This document shows positions 13,701 to 27,509 of a DNA stretch of 64,000 nucleotides, piece by piece. Numbering within the stretch: position 1 is the first letter of the stretch; each line of letters opens with the position of its first letter. The translations under genes and the position numbers were made by a program. The notes under the pieces were generated by a model, which saw only the letters and a program-made list of their open reading frames with translations, did no database searches and had not been told where the DNA came from. The DNA lies in the NCBI GenBank assembly GCA_027574665.1, contig CM050651.1, forward strand, positions 6,635,501-6,699,500. Direction: 5' to 3'. The DNA is from Rhynochetos jubatus (lineage: Eukaryota; Chordata; Aves; Eurypygiformes; Rhynochetidae).

Positions 13701-16700
13701 TCACTGCAAGCACTGAGGTGCACACGTTGAAATATAAACACCGATTTTTATTACTTCGTAATTTTTAACAGTATTCTTTCTTCAAACTGCCATACTAATA
13801 GTATACTTAGAGATATGTAATGTTTTTGTTAAAGAGACCAAACTCCACTAAATTTACCGAGTAGTAGTTTTTGCTGGATACAACAGATTGTTCAGAACAG
13901 CTTCCAAACTAGTGCCACTCCTACATACCTTCTCCCCTCCCCTTTGAGACTGCACAAGGGGACTGACAACACAAGCACTTTTCTCATGCTTGCTTTATTA
14001 AAATAGTTGTGGTAACTTCGGTAATTCCTTAACTGAGAAAATTATCATTAAAGACATTTTTCTTAATACAACTGGAAAATGAAATAGCAGTTGGGACCAC
14101 ACACAGACTGTTCATCATAGACTGTTATCATAGACGTTACATTTTATAGACAACAGTTTGTGAGCACAATAAGGATCAGCTTCTGACAAAAGCACATTTG
14201 CAATTGCTGTTAAATGGAGTACCGTATTATCTTACAAGTTACAATTATATTAATTTCTAAACAGTTCTGTTACTTGTACGTGCCAGTAACGAACACTTCA
14301 TAGAGACTATCTACAGCGAAGAGTGCAGGCCTTCTATCCAAGTGCTCAGAGGTACCACCAGTTTTTCCATTTTTTAAATTTCAATTTCAAATGTTCAGTT
14401 TGAAAACTACATTTTTCAATTCAGCATTAATGTAAGGGTATAAATTAGTTTCTATGTATTCATCTTATAAAACAGTGTGTACGGACATTCTGGATTAAGA
14501 CAGCAATGTCTAAACCACTACCGTGGTGAAAGATAACTGTTTTCCAGTATTAAATTCACTCTTAGTGGGGACAGTACTGATAAAGGTACTACCTTTTTCC
14601 TCTACAGCCTTTTCCAAAGACTCAATAAAAATAAAAGGACAATCATGATGTTGTCCAACCATCCTATCTAACTACAGACAAATTAAATAAAAATAATCAA
14701 GCTAAATCAGAAAACATACTCTTTTCTTTTGCCTTGGTTACTGCACAAGGAGATGTTACGATACCTGCAGCAACATAAGTGCTACCCATTAGGACAGAAA
14801 GTGACGGATGACACAGAGTATTTCCGTGCACTGCAGAAGAGCAGGCTCCAATTTTATTTACACTGTGTGCATAGCAGTACCCCCACATAATCTATGGCTG
14901 AAAGGCACGATCAAACACTGAGTCGGAAAAGGCAAAGACCACCTGCAGAAGTACAGAAGTATTGTTTTCCCCGCTCACAGATTTTGTGTCCCCACTTGCT
15001 TCCTTACACGTTCTGCGGAGACTAAATTCTTTGAAGATACAAGTTTACCTAGTTTATTGCCAGAAATTTTACTTCTGAAGATTTTTCTGCCACAATACTG
15101 CTTTCAACCCTATAAATTGTGGCTGCAAATCTTGTATTCCTAAACTGTGGCAATTAAATAAAAACAAAAATCTCCCCTCTATTTGCAAGAAAAACAGCCT
15201 ACCCGAGTCAGCCAAACTAATACCAATTCACCTGCCCAACTGCAGACAAGACCTTTTATTCTACTGCAAAAGAAAGCATCGAGTTAGTAACTCACCATGG
15301 GATAGCCACCATGCCAAATCCTTATCTCAACAGCAGAAGCAGTGTGTTTGTATTAACAGCAGTGGTAGTTAAAACAGCAACAACAAACCCCAAACTTAGG
15401 AAAGGAATGATTTCTGCTTAAGTACAAGAAATATTTTGATCATACAGGGTAACATCCTATGAGTTTTGTCATTTAATTCAACAGGAGCCAGATTGCAACC
15501 TTAAAAGTATAATGAAAGACTGTAATCAACTGAAGTTTCTGCAGTCTCGCTGATACACTCTAACCTTTCACACTACTCCTGTCTGAAATGAATACTCTTC
15601 ACTAAAGTACACAAACATTCTAAAAGCTACCTGCCGAAGTTGTCACACATGGCAGAAATCCTATTATTCTGAAAACGTTCAGCGTGCAGTTAACAGAAAG
15701 TCTGAGCTATTGAAAAAATGCATTTGTATTCTGCACAACGTGTTAACGTGAGGCTGGACTTTCTGATAATTAATAGGGAAGAAACATCTTTGTTCTCCAT
15801 AGAGCGTCCATAAAGCTCAAGTAAGAACTTGAACATAAAGAGAGACCCACAGAACGGTTTTCTGATTAACTGCATAACCTCAGCCAACTAAGAGGTGATA
15901 TGGATGTATCCTGCCATTACTCAGAGTGCATTGTTTCAATGATTTACTTTAGGACACTAAAACAAATGAAGTGAAATATACAGACTTTAGTAACCAGAAA
16001 GGAGGGAAAAAAAAATCATTAAGGGGAAGATGGTAAGAACAATTGTCAATTTCAAACCTCTCTGTAAATGAAAAACTGGGAAAAAACATTAAAAAAAGGT
16101 AGTAGAGAAATTGATTTTACCATGATGGTTCTCATCTATTTTTACATCATTCAAAAATTGCTTTTATTTAAGCTTGAAGATAGTATATTTTATATGGAAA
16201 CCTACTAAGTGTAAGAGTTGGCAAGGTGTGAACTCGTTATTAAAAGTCAGAAACATTTCTCAAAATTAGGCCCAAACTTGATTCAGACAACAGATGCTTA
16301 TACACTTCAAATCTAATACATACGCCAATCATCACAGCAGGGCAATCCCAGCAGCTTTCTGGGAACAACAGTGCTGATTTAATGGACATCTGAAATTACA
16401 ACCGCATCACCCACCCCAGGTTCCCACCCGTGCCCTCTGCCAACTTTGGTACGAGTTTTCCGGTTTCGGTGTTCAAACGTACTTGCACTGAAGATTCCCA
16501 AATGGGCACTCTGTGCTGCACAGTGCTACTCACTGCAACTACAGCTTGACACATCTAACCATTAATATTAATATTCCAGTGTGGGTAACTGGTGGCATCA
16601 ATGGGTTCTTAACCACACAGCTATTCCAGCGTGCAATGCCTCCTATCGCCCAGCCTGTCAGACCCACGCAGCACTTCAGATTCTGCCGACTTTTAACTAT

Positions 16701-19650
16701 GAGATATAAAAACAACCTTCAATGCCAGGGCTAATGGAGCTTAAACGAATGTGAAAAGCTTCCGACTACCTTCTGCTTCAGAATCCTCCTGAGATACCAA
16801 ACGCAAGCTGATCTCACTGAAAGCTGACGATACGCGTGCAAGCGAAGAAACAGTTAATCTTTCCACCCCAAAAAATCTCAGCATATTCCGATTGTCTCCA
16901 CTTGAGAGAAACAGATGACTGATACTCAGCTCAATCAGAGACTGACAGCAATTACAAGCTCCTTAGCTGTCACTCTTCTAACAAGACCTACGATTCTTAA
17001 GTGATTTCTAATGCAGATAGAAGGGCTCAGGGAACATGGCACACAAATCCAAAGGAAACTAGGCTTCACAAAACAGCTTGTAATTAGTATGTTCTAATTA
17101 GATGCTGAAAGACACATAACCATCCACAATTAATTCTGTTCATGATATGGCTTAGGGAACATCACAACTAAGACAGAAAAGACCCCAAGTGCCAAAAAAT
17201 GTGAAAGCAGTGCTAGGTGGCTCCCATTACCTGGCTTACTGAAAATCAAAAACCTCACCTTGTACAATATGTGGAATTTACATTAAGCAATCCAGTCCTT
17301 ATGACCATTATTAGTTATATTACAGCTGCTAAAAATAAAAGACAATTAGTAGATCTAATAAACTAGCCATTAACTTGAACCTACAAATGCCTGATTTTAA
17401 GAGCAGTATATTTAATAGTTTCAAAAAAATCATTACATCTGTCAATTAGCACCATCTTTTTTTTAATGAAATCTTTCCATGAGTGGACAAAAAAAAAAAA
17501 ACCCCAACACACCACAGACGTTTCATGAAGTTTAAACAGAACAGACAATTCTTCTGACTAAAACCCAACTTTTAAGGGCTGCAATAGCTAAACTAATGTT
17601 TTGAGCTGTAAATGTTGATGCACAAGCTAAACAGAGAAAGAGGAGACGTACAGATTTTTTGGACAAAGTTCTACTTTAAGGAGGTTACTCTGGTCTTGCC
17701 AATTGGGAAAAAAAACGGATTTCAGCAGAAGAAACAGATATTGCTGAAAACTACCGATGGCTTTCAGAATACATTTAAGAAGGGGAAGGTGTTAATAACC
17801 AAAGAGAGGAATTCAGCATCTCTTATTACAGTGAACTCAAAATAAGGTGAATGCAGTCAACGCTTGTGATGTAATCTGTGCAAGTTTTAACAGATGAATT
17901 ACACATAAGCAATCCTATCATGATTTTAAGCACGTCAGGCATAGACTCAGGAGGATGAAAATAAAGACTTGGCACTGTGATACTAACACATGCAGAATGT
18001 GATTACTTTTCCATATATCATTTACTAAACCCGCTAATTAATCTGGAGAGCCTCACCCAAGCATCAAATACACAGATTAACTGAGATGGAATGCAGTCAA
18101 TTTACTTCTCTATTAAAACTAACTAAACAGGTGCAGAAATAAAAAATAAATTTCCAATTCTCATTAGTTTAGATATTCTTTTCCAATCCTGAAAGCTAAA
18201 TCTCAATACATCTTGACACCACAGAGATGCCACATGTGGAAACGGACTCAGGTCTGGAGGAACTTCCACTAGATTAAAAATATCCCCTTCCTTCAAAGGA
18301 AGCAAGTGCCTTACATTTGCCAATACTTTAAACTGTAGTAGTTATCCCTTTTCCCTGACCCAATGTCCATGTCTGTGTTCCTTTCTTTAGGCCAATACTC
18401 ATTCAACTAAAGTTTATTTTGGTTTAGGGGTTTTGCAGGTGTTTTGGTGTTGTGGGGGTATTTTTGCCTCTCAAAAAGAAGACCTGGGGTTAGGGTTGGG
18501 TAGGGAAAGGGCTTATTTCCTTCTTTATAGATGGAGTTACTGTCTATACAGACTCACCTCATGGCTGGAATAATTCCACTGCAAGCAGGAAAGGGATATC
18601 AAGTCAGAAGCACTGGCAATACAAACCTGTCCCTTTTAAGCAGCAGCCTGCTCTCAACTTTCGAAACCATCTTTCATCCCAAAGATTTCACTAATGACCA
18701 ATAGTATCTGAGTAGGTACAGTATAGTCACCATTTCCTACCCAGAGAACTGTACTGCTACATGATCCCATGACAGTTTCAAGGATGAGGTCCCCTAAAGG
18801 CATATTTCACTCTCTTCCTCTCCATACAGATTATAACAATTTAGAAGTCCAAGTAAGACAGCCAGATCTATTCCACAATACAAGGAAAGCATGATTAACG
18901 CTAGTTTGAACAGTGATTAGTGAGACACAGACTGGTATCACCTTACCTACTGTCCTCAAGGCCAAAAAGCCCACGGAAGTGATTGAAGGGATCCATCAAA
19001 CAATAGTAAAGGAGCATAAAAAGCCACTGTGGCATAAACTCCTCAGGAGTTCAGAAGTGACCAAGTACTCTGCAGCCTTATATATTTTGTATTAAGTTTC
19101 TTGTCTATGACGGTGTGATCCTACACCACACTGAACCTCATAAACCACATGAACTACCACATTTATTCTGTACTCTCATTTCACATGAGGGACAGTGTGC
19201 AGGGAATGAATCTGTTACCAGCAAGATTTCTGCATTTATTGCAGAAGCTGGGAAAACTATCTAGGACAAACAAACAAAAACAAACAAACAAAAAAGGATG
19301 GAATCACAGTTCAGCAACTTCAACGATATCCTGGTAAATGCAATTGTATTTCTTCTTCTGACACAGAATTTTATGTGGTCACTGAAACCTAACTTTTCAC
19401 AACTGACCACTCACTGTAAGCCCATCCTGCCCCACATTCCACCTCTACAACTTTATTCACCAGGTTAAAATCTCCAGCACAGGTTAAAAGCATATAGCAG
19501 TGAGAGGCTAGTTATGTTCTTCGTGGCCCACCAGACTACAACAGACAAATTTAGCACTTGGCTTTCATGGTGATTTTCTAACAGCAACAGAAAGTATTCC
19601 TGGATCTGAATGTAATAAAGAAGAAAGTTCAGTGACTTCTACAGGTCTGG
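1761..19650. other. Intergenic desert with no supported gene
   Basis: About 18 kb of AT-rich DNA without a convincing exon. The open frames are all short (at most 127 codons, at 10102-10485 on the minus strand), are of low complexity or ordinary composition, and do not chain into a spliced gene that I recognise. No tRNA, rRNA or clear recent transposon was seen. A short AT hairpin-like patch occurs at about 12150-12200. This desert lies downstream of C4orf33, as I recall for the human locus. Confidence 0.55.
18486..18505 (+). other. Canonical G-quadruplex motif, telomere-like
   Basis: The plus strand reads ggggttagggttgggtaggg: four G-runs of at least three, separated by loops of 3, 2 and 2 bases. 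Two of the units resemble the vertebrate telomere repeat TTAGGG but the array is too short and impure to call an interstitial telomere. It lies in intergenic DNA, and no function is implied. Confidence 0.7.
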
Positions 19651-19654
19651 TGAT

Positions 19655-19680
19655 ACCCCCTCCCCCCCCCCCCCCCCCCC
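19655..19680 (+). repeat. Poly-C tract
   Basis: A run of five C, one T, then 19 C. Long mononucleotide runs of this sort are unstable and error-prone in sequencing, so the exact length should not be trusted. The proline-rich open frame that crosses it is a by-product of the run. Confidence 0.95.
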
Positions 19681-22600
19681 GCCTTATGTCTGTTTCCTCT
19701 TTTCCCTCAAAAGCTCTTCCCCTTGACTCTCTTGGTTTTTTGCCAGTCCAAGTCTACTCTCTCCTACCTCCCATTAGTTTTTCAGCCAGGTACCCTCACG
19801 TATACACATGTGAAACACGTATTCTGTTTTCTGGTCCAGCCACTTCTACATTTTATATCCTTTCCCCAGAATTAGTCTTACTTCACAGCTCCAGGTCCAA
19901 CCCTGCACTCCCCATCCCCTCTTCCCTTCATAGTTCACACTCAGCCCACAATAGCTAAGGCTTCCCAGCAGCTTTCTTGTGCCACTTCTCAGTACCTTGG
20001 TTCAGCAGGAGAGCCTGAGAACATCAGCAAGAAGAGTTGCTTTGCCCCTCGGTTGTAACACACAGTTCTAGTATAACTTGTAAGTAATGAGAAACAACTA
20101 CGGGGAATTACAAAACCATTTCTTCAGCTGGGATTCCAGATACAAGAATAGACAGTGCTTCAGACCACAAATTCATCTAGCACAGTGGCCTTTGTCTGTA
20201 CGTAGATGCCTAAGGAAGAGTAAGAACAGGAAGTGAAGAAAGCATATGTTTATCTTACTACACTCCCAACCTCCAGTGGTTTTCAACTGAGGAGATTTCT
20301 TGAACCTGATTTTATATAATTACAAACCTCCACTTTATCTTTCTTCTAAGTACCTTTCCCAGTCTCCTACTGAGCCCGCAAACTCCTCAATACAATGGCA
20401 GTGACAATACAATGTTATGAAAAGTACCACCTTGCTCTGTGCTGAGCACGGCACTCACTAGCTTCACAGGATGGGCCATCCTCTTCATATTAGAGCAAGC
20501 CAACCCCCATCCAACTTCTCTTTGCTGTTACACGCATCCGATCACTATACAATCTCTCTACCACGTCACCAAGCTTCCTCTCATCCAGGCTGAAGAGTCC
20601 TAGCCTAACCAGTAGATGCTCATAAAGAAACCAGCTTCCCCCATCACATAACCCATCACCGGAAGGCAGAAAAACCACTCAGCACTGAACAAGTCAAAGT
20701 CTGGCAATGCTACCTGCCAGCAGTGCCTGCCAGCAGCAATTCTCCCTGTAGAATCTTCAGAGAATTCACCTGTCGAGATGCAAAAAGCTCTTTAGAAGAC
20801 GTACAGAATCGTTTCTGAAAAGCTGTTCCACAGAGATTACAAAAGACTCCTCCTGACAATAATACGGACCTCTCACTGAGTCTCAAGATTTCATTCTAGA
20901 AGTCGTAAAAATTTAAGGAGGTACAAGATGACATTTTTGTCTTCTGACATAATGAACTACCTTCCTCTGAAGCAGCTAAGTATTCTGCTGAAATTAAAAA
21001 AGGTTTGTAGCAGATACGTGGCATAAAAGGCTACAGACTACCCTGTTACCATTTAGGAAAGTACTATGCAACTTTAAAACAAGACCCAATTATTTAAAGT
21101 GCCAGGCACAATTAAATATAAATACCATGGCTTGTATAAGCGATGGAGCACTAAGAGAAAGCACCAGTTTCCAAAGTGTTTAATTCGCTGATGGAAGCAA
21201 ACTCAGCAGTAAGAAGGAAGTGAACCAATTACACTGCCGAGAATTAAAGAGAGGAATTATTTTATGACAGCTACTACTGGCACCAAGATATAAACTTCAT
21301 TGCCTGCAGTGACTGAGTTCAAGAGAGCAAATTCATACAAATGAGAGACAAGAAAAAACTGCCTAAAAATGTGTTCTACAGAGTGGAGTTCTGTATTTTA
21401 AAAAGATGACATCTGAAAAAAGATGACACCCTTTTTTTTCTTTGTATTGCAAACACTGTTGCATATTCCAAGAAAGCCACTACACTAGTCTGGCTAGGTT
21501 GGTTGTAAACCAGCAGCGAAGGCACAGCAATTTACGTTTTACTTTAGTGTTATTTTAAGACTATGTAGTAAGTTCTGGTTTACCACGTGTCAGATCACAT
21601 TTGTATTTGCAAAGAAACTGCGTAACTGGCCGACAGTGTTTACACACATACGAGTCTACAGCATTATTTCTGAAAATGAATCACAAAGGCATGTTGGTGT
21701 GTTCACAGCTAGTGCAGATACAAACGGTGCCTCCTGAACCAGCACTTAAAACCCTCCCACAGACCCAGCAGCTAAGGCTTTTGCTTGGTTTAAACCAAAG
21801 GAATGAAAACAAGCAGTGGGCTCACATAGAACTAGCTTCTAGAACGGAATTCTCCTGATAATACCGATACTAATTTCAGTGGATAGACAAGTAGATGGAA
21901 AAAGGCGTAATTGCGATACGCTTTATGTTTAAACTGTTGCATCGATCTCACTGGGACTATTTGTATGAGCATGTATATAGCTGTTTATACAACCAGTGTA
22001 AATAAGGGTTCTGTAATCAGGCTGAAAGCACTTCCCAGTGCTTTTGCTGAAGCACTGTTCAGAGACTCTGTAGTCAACTAAAGCCCTCACTGAAAGAAAA
22101 AGGAAAGAATCATCAACGAAATAAATGCAGGTTAACTATCAAACTTCAGTAGCATACTTATAAACGTACCATAATTAAACGCAATGAAGTCCACTTCAGA
22201 GATGGCTTTGGCAGTGTGAAAGAACAGTTTTCAATCTTACGTGCAGGAAATTATGCACTGTGCTGTACGTATTTTGAAAGTACTGTACATGGTCAGAATT
22301 GAAAATACAAGCGTTGTGCTGTGCCTTTCAGAGGCAGAAAGCACCTCAGCCAGGGAAAAAAGGAACAGCAATTCATCGGTACTGTATCATCGTAGTGCTG
22401 GGCGGTACAAATATGAACTGACTCGCATTTCCAGTGAGTTAACTAGAACAGATAATACAGTAGCCATGCAAGCCACGGCAAACAAAACACACATAACCCA
22501 GCATGAAGTTGAACAACTGACCTCATATATTAGAGAAAATTATTTTAAAGGTATACAAAGACATCAGCCAAATTTTACTCCAGTTCAGAGCTTTTGCCAA

Positions 22601-24942
22601 TAAAAAAAACCCAGCCAACCCACCGTGCGGTGTCACTAGATGCAGTGTTAGATGTTATCACCTACCACACCTGACAAGCTAAGTTGCTCCGTCTTCGCGT
22701 TTAAGACACAAACTGCTTCTGCCAGTAGAGCACGTTACCACATGAGTTTTCTTTAAAGAAGACTTACTTTTTGCATTATTGTATCCAAGAACAACAGTTC
22801 TCTGTCCAGCTTAAGCTACGGTTTTCACATTGTTTCACAATCTTCTCTAAGCTTCGCTCCAGGCGGTTCACACCACTCAAGCCTCACCCTCAAAGGTGTA
22901 CACCATCTTTTACAAACCAGGCTGTATTTACCAAAAAAAAAAAAAAAAAATCCTTCAGAATTATATATAGTCTTTTGGGAAAGTTTGCAAAAACTATACA
23001 ATATATTTGTTAAAAAAAAAAAAGAAATAATAATCATATAATTTGCATATCACACCACTATCTTTTATATTACAGACTGACACCTCATGGAACTTGTCTA
23101 ATTATTTCTAGAAATAGGAAAAGAAACATTAGAAGTGTAACTACAGAGCACGGCATAGTGTTTCTTTTGATAAAGATGTCTCAAAAAAATCAAAACAGTC
23201 CATCAGCTTGAGTGTTACAGCTTTTTTCTAAAATCATGGATACAGAAAGGAGGAATGGATCCGATTAAGGGTAACGGGGCTGGTAGCACCAAGGCGCAGT
23301 TTTGATAACCTTCTTCTTCCACCTAGTGGCAAGAAATATAAAAACCAAGATATTTGGGAGCACAGTCGTAAGATATTTTCAAACACCAGCTCTACATAAA
23401 GATTCACTGTCATTATAAGGAGGACTGGGTCATGTAGAACTCCAGAACGTTCAAGTTCACAAGTAGTAAATACACTATCCCAAGGAGCTTAGCAATGCAC
23501 TTAAGAGAGAGAATTGTTCAAACAAACCGAAATTCTCTTTACAGGTGTATTTTTCATTCATGAAGATCAGTACTTCTGTTTTCCACGTTATTCAGTCTGG
23601 TCATCTTTTAAGAGGTTTCAACTATTCAGGTCTGCCTTCTGCCTCGACTGCACAAGTATTTACTAAGAAGATTTCAAAAAAACATTACAGCAAAACTACT
23701 CAGCTTTTCATTAAACGCAGTAAATCAGATACGGCAAAAGTATAAACTAAGACAGATAACACTATTGTCCTGTAGACAGGGAGGGTGGTTGTAGCAGAAT
23801 ATAAGAACTAATTAAAAGTTTCTGCTGAGTTTATCTGGCCACAGTGGAAAACACACACCTATTAGTATTGAGCAAGCAACAGAAATATATCCATTATCTC
23901 AAATGGAATTTTAATTAAGAGCAGTGTTTTCAAGCTCACATTCTGCTTCTCTTTAGGATCAACACTCTCACAACAGAACCTCCTGAGGCAGAAAATGGAT
24001 TAAACCAGAAGTGTCTTTTCGAAGGCAATAAGTTGATACTATGTCCTTGTGTTTTCAACTAACCCTGGCATTAAACCTGGGGAAACTCCGTCCCTTATTC
24101 TTTGTGTGGGATCTTCTCCAAAAAGAGGACAGGAGCAGGAGAACTGTTTCTTCCAGTTTTGAAAAGGAATTAAAAAAAAAAAAAAAACAACAAAAACAAA
24201 CACAGGAAAAATGAAAAAAGAGCATACTTGGATATCTGCCATGTCTGGCACCTGTTTGCAGCAGGACTAACAAAACACAGCTCCCCATAGTTCATGTTTT
24301 ATACATACACTGTCTCCTAAGCGTCCTACCTCAAGCTAACACTAGGCCATAGGTCTGTGAAATCCGAGCTCACCTCTGCCACAGCACCTCATATGCCTCA
24401 AGCTCCACATATTTCCTAATCAGCCTAAAGGTAAGAGGCTGCACGTACTGCCCCAACCCCTCCGAGCGGCGGGCACTGCAACGAGAGGGTAAGGGCTAAA
24501 AGATGAGCTCTCCTTTTCCTCAGTTTGGGGTACTGTGATGAGAAACTGCCTCCAGCTGTCACATCCACACATTTTGCCAGAATACAGCATCTTCTGAGGC
24601 TTTCTGTTCCTCTGATTCAGCTTAAGTAGGCTAATGAATTTAAAAATTGTTGTGGTAGTGGGAGAAAAGGTGATGACATTGTCAAGAAGGTAACACAACG
24701 GCCTCATTTCCTTCTGAATTCCGGCTGAATACGGTAAAATAATTAAAAATTGCCATGACATTGACATTAGGGTTATCTGAAGCCTTTGCAGAGCTTAAAA
24801 AACAAAACTGCACACTTTCCAGTGGGTATGATCTCTGCTTTCTATCATGCAGGCCTGCATTTTATGGAATGGATCTCTCACATAAACACACCCAGGGTGA
24901 CAATTTAGAGAATACTTTTGCATTGCTCGTGATAAAAGTTTG
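19681..24942. other. Intergenic DNA, no supported gene
   Basis: Apart from the weak CR1-like patch at 20560-20690, I see only AT-rich unique-looking sequence and homopolymers: A runs near 22925-22942 and 23011-23022, and an A-rich tract near 24173-24205. The longest open frame (22241-22603, plus) has no recognisable similarity or splice context and is probably chance. Confidence 0.55.
20560..20690 (-). mobile_element. Possible ancient CR1-like fragment
   Basis: The plus strand has 'ctcatccaggctgaagagtc' followed by 'ctcataaag', which resembles the interior of inverted CR1 copies (a stretch usually reading 'caggctgaacagcccc' then 'tcctcatagga'). The match is weak and neither element end is visible. 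It could be chance. Confidence 0.3.
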
Positions 24943-25650
24943 TGTCATGGTTTAGGCCAAGCTGGGATCAAAAGACCGAGTGGCCGCTTGCTCACAGGTC
25001 ACCCCAGTGGGATGTGGAGAAAGCACAACAAAAGCTTGTGAGTTGAGGCAAAGACACGGAGGGATCACTCACCCGTTATGGTCACGGGCACAACAGGCTC
25101 AACTTGGGGAAAAAAAAAATCCATTTCAGCAGTTACCAGTCAAAATTAGAGTAGGGCAAGAAGAGACAAAACAAAACATGTCTTAAACCACTCCACCCGC
25201 CCCCCCGGCCTTTTTCCCAATACCTCCTCCCCCGCAGTGGCACAGGGGCCAGGAATTGTGTTTTCCCACCACACCTTGTCTCTGCTGCTCCTTCCTCCTC
25301 AGGGTGGGAGAACTCCTCACACTCTGCCCCTGCTCCAACGTGGGGTCCCTCCCACGGGACAGTTCTCCACAAACCTCCCTGGCATGAGTCCTTCCCGTGG
25401 GCTGCAGTTTTCTTCTCCATCTGCTCCAGTGTGCGCCCCCTCCGTGGGGTGCTGTCCTTCAGGAGCGGCCTGCTCCAATGTGGGCTTACCAGAGTCATGG
25501 GCTCTGGGGGCACATCCCCCTGCTCTGGCATGGGGCCTTCCCCAGCTGCAGGGGGGTCTCTGCCCCCCGTTACCCCCCATGGCTGCAGAAGGCCCTGTGG
25601 GCCTTCCCCCACCACAGAAACCCAGCAGTGTGCCATACAAACCCAGCACA
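24943..25650. mobile_element. Solo LTR of an avian endogenous retrovirus
   Basis: The block starts tgtcatggtttaggccaagc and ends acaaacccagcaca, giving the TG...CA termini of an LTR. Its order (the start box, 'ccagtgggatg', 'tgagttgaggcaaagac', 'tcaacttgggg', then a GC-rich array of 'ctgctccaa/gc-gtgggg' units) matches a common avian ERV LTR that I recognise. No gag, pol or env is adjacent, so it is a solo LTR, with a shortened distal part. I could not find a clean target-site duplication. Class III (ERVL-like) is my best guess; orientation is left open. Confidence 0.82.
25332..25560. repeat. Degenerate minisatellite inside the LTR
   Basis: Roughly 45-base units recur, each beginning with a variant of 'ctgctcca' and containing 'gtggg' then 'ccc-cggg' boxes: around 25332, 25375, 25420, 25468 and 25521. 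The units are diverged from one another. They belong to the LTR, and they explain the long overlapping open frames on both strands in this GC-rich patch. Confidence 0.65.
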
Positions 25651-25670
25651 GTGCTGAACGCCTACAGATA

Positions 25671-25694
25671 GTATGTGTGTATACACACACACAC
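25671..25694. repeat. Palindromic TG/CA microsatellite
   Basis: A TG run turns into a CA run, so that 25674-25689 (tgtgtgtatacacaca) is a perfect 16-base palindrome. It lies about 20 bases outside the solo LTR end and can form a hairpin. Confidence 0.85.
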
Positions 25695-25930
25695 TGAGCT
25701 GGACTGCATTGAATCGCCCTCCTCCTAAACCAGGATTAACCATTCATGAACACGTACTTAAATGGAATTCCTACAGAACAGATTGCTCTGTCTTTTCCTC
25801 ATGTTTGCATGTCATCAAAAAAGAGAGGCACCTCAGGGAAGACAGGCTACAGCTGGACTCCACGGGGTAGAACAAGGCCTGGTTGAAAAGCAGATCAAAG
25901 CAAGAAAGCGACAAGCTAGCTGGTCACAGT

Positions 25931-26015
25931 GTCATAGAACAGTTTGGGTTGGAAGGGTCCTTTAAAGGTCACCTAGCCCAACCCCCCTGCAATAAGCAGG
26001 AACACCGTCACCTCA
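25931..26015 (-). mobile_element. CR1 LINE 3' tail (short)
   Basis: The plus strand reads gtcatagaacagtttgggtt then 'ggaagggtcc', 'cacctagcccaaccccc', 'gcaggaacacc'. This is the inverted terminal part of CR1. Only about 85 bases are retained. Confidence 0.85.
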
Positions 26016-27509
26016 GTGAACACTGACACCCATCCCCGCAAGGTCCTGGGAGCTCTGAGTGATGCTGGCAAGCGCTTCACTGCCCCGACGAGCCGTAAAT
26101 TCACTACCACGTGCCAAGACACCGTGCTGCCACCTAACACGCGCCTGATGCGGAGACACCATCCCACAGTACACTTCCACCGAGGGATGAATCTAACTCC
26201 AAACCTTCAGAAACAAGTCAGTGCACAGGTGACACAGTGCACAGTGCACACGAACCCATAAGGAAACCTGATGAAAGTCAGCAATTATGGTTCAAACACA
26301 CTCTGAAAGCTCAGAAACATGCAAGTGAGCCACCTGAGAGCAGTGCGGAGCGGCACGTGCCTTGACTCAAAGTCTGTATGACAATTCCCATTTTCAGAAG
26401 TACCTAGAATTACATTTTGTACTGCAGAGACAATTGTTTTACTTTAAAGTACTTATTTAGGGAAAGTAATCTATTTCCCTCCGAGTTCATAATCTGCATC
26501 CAAAGTCCAATCTGAAGTCTTCAGTTTGAAGTGGGAATGAACAAATGAAGCCTCCAAATAAATGGTTTGATTTACTGTCCCTTCCATACAAAACACCATT
26601 CATCAAGCGAAAACAACCTTGGTGAGAAAAAACAGTAAACTCATTTTGAACCTTTGCATGCCCTTTTTTGACAGTGTTTAAGACAAAGTCCAAAGTTTAG
26701 TGAAAGGGGTTTTGCTTTTGACTGAAATTTCAAAAACAGCTTTGAGATGTCAGTACCTAGAAGATGGTTTTGATCAACATTTATTGGATTATTCAACATT
26801 TCAGACTGATGCCATTCTTCAGAAAACCGTACACGGATGGAAGGCGGAAAAGAAGCCGAACAACTGAATGTACAATACTTATGATTTTCAACAGATGGCA
26901 CTTCATAGCAAGGAATCTATAGTGTCACATTAAACGACAGTAAAAACAACTGGATGGCTGAGTGCATTGACATGCCAAAGTCTGCATCTGAAAAGCCTAA
27001 TATCCTGTAACGGGAAACTACTACAAGGGAACCTAAAGCCAAACAAAACCTCCGAGTTAACACTCCGTCCCAGATACTAATCACACCAAGATGTTCTTCA
27101 CAAAGTCAGAGTATTCCCATCTTTTCTTCTCAGGCAGAATTTAGAGGTAGAGTTAAGTTTAAAGATAGCAAAGAAAGCAGGACCATCCGACTATGGCTAT
27201 TACGGCATACGAGCTCAGAAGAGAACAGAGAATCCTTCCAGTAATACGAGTTAGAGTACAGTCTTGTGCAAAACTTTACAAGCACTTTGATGTCTACAGC
27301 TGCACACAAGACTTGTAGAACCATTTATGAGCTAAATAAACCAGAAAGGCGTGGGAGCATTGCTGCCTCTGACTTACAACCCAAGTTACATTTTTAGGTT
27401 GTCTGTCAGTGTTACGAGAGGAAGGTGCTTACTAATGAGAGCCACAAAAGGCGACCTGAGAATGACAACATTCAAAGACATCCCCGGGGAGCGAGCAGTT
27501 ATCTTCAGT

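Noticed and set aside
18486..18505. Interstitial telomere array
   Set aside because: Only about two imperfect units are present, which is too short for an interstitial telomere call; kept only as a G-quadruplex motif.
25133..25690. Long overlapping open frames on both strands (up to 185 codons)
   Set aside because: They coincide with the GC-rich minisatellite part of the solo LTR. Open frames on both strands in a GC-rich repeat are expected, and none has a protein match that I recognise.
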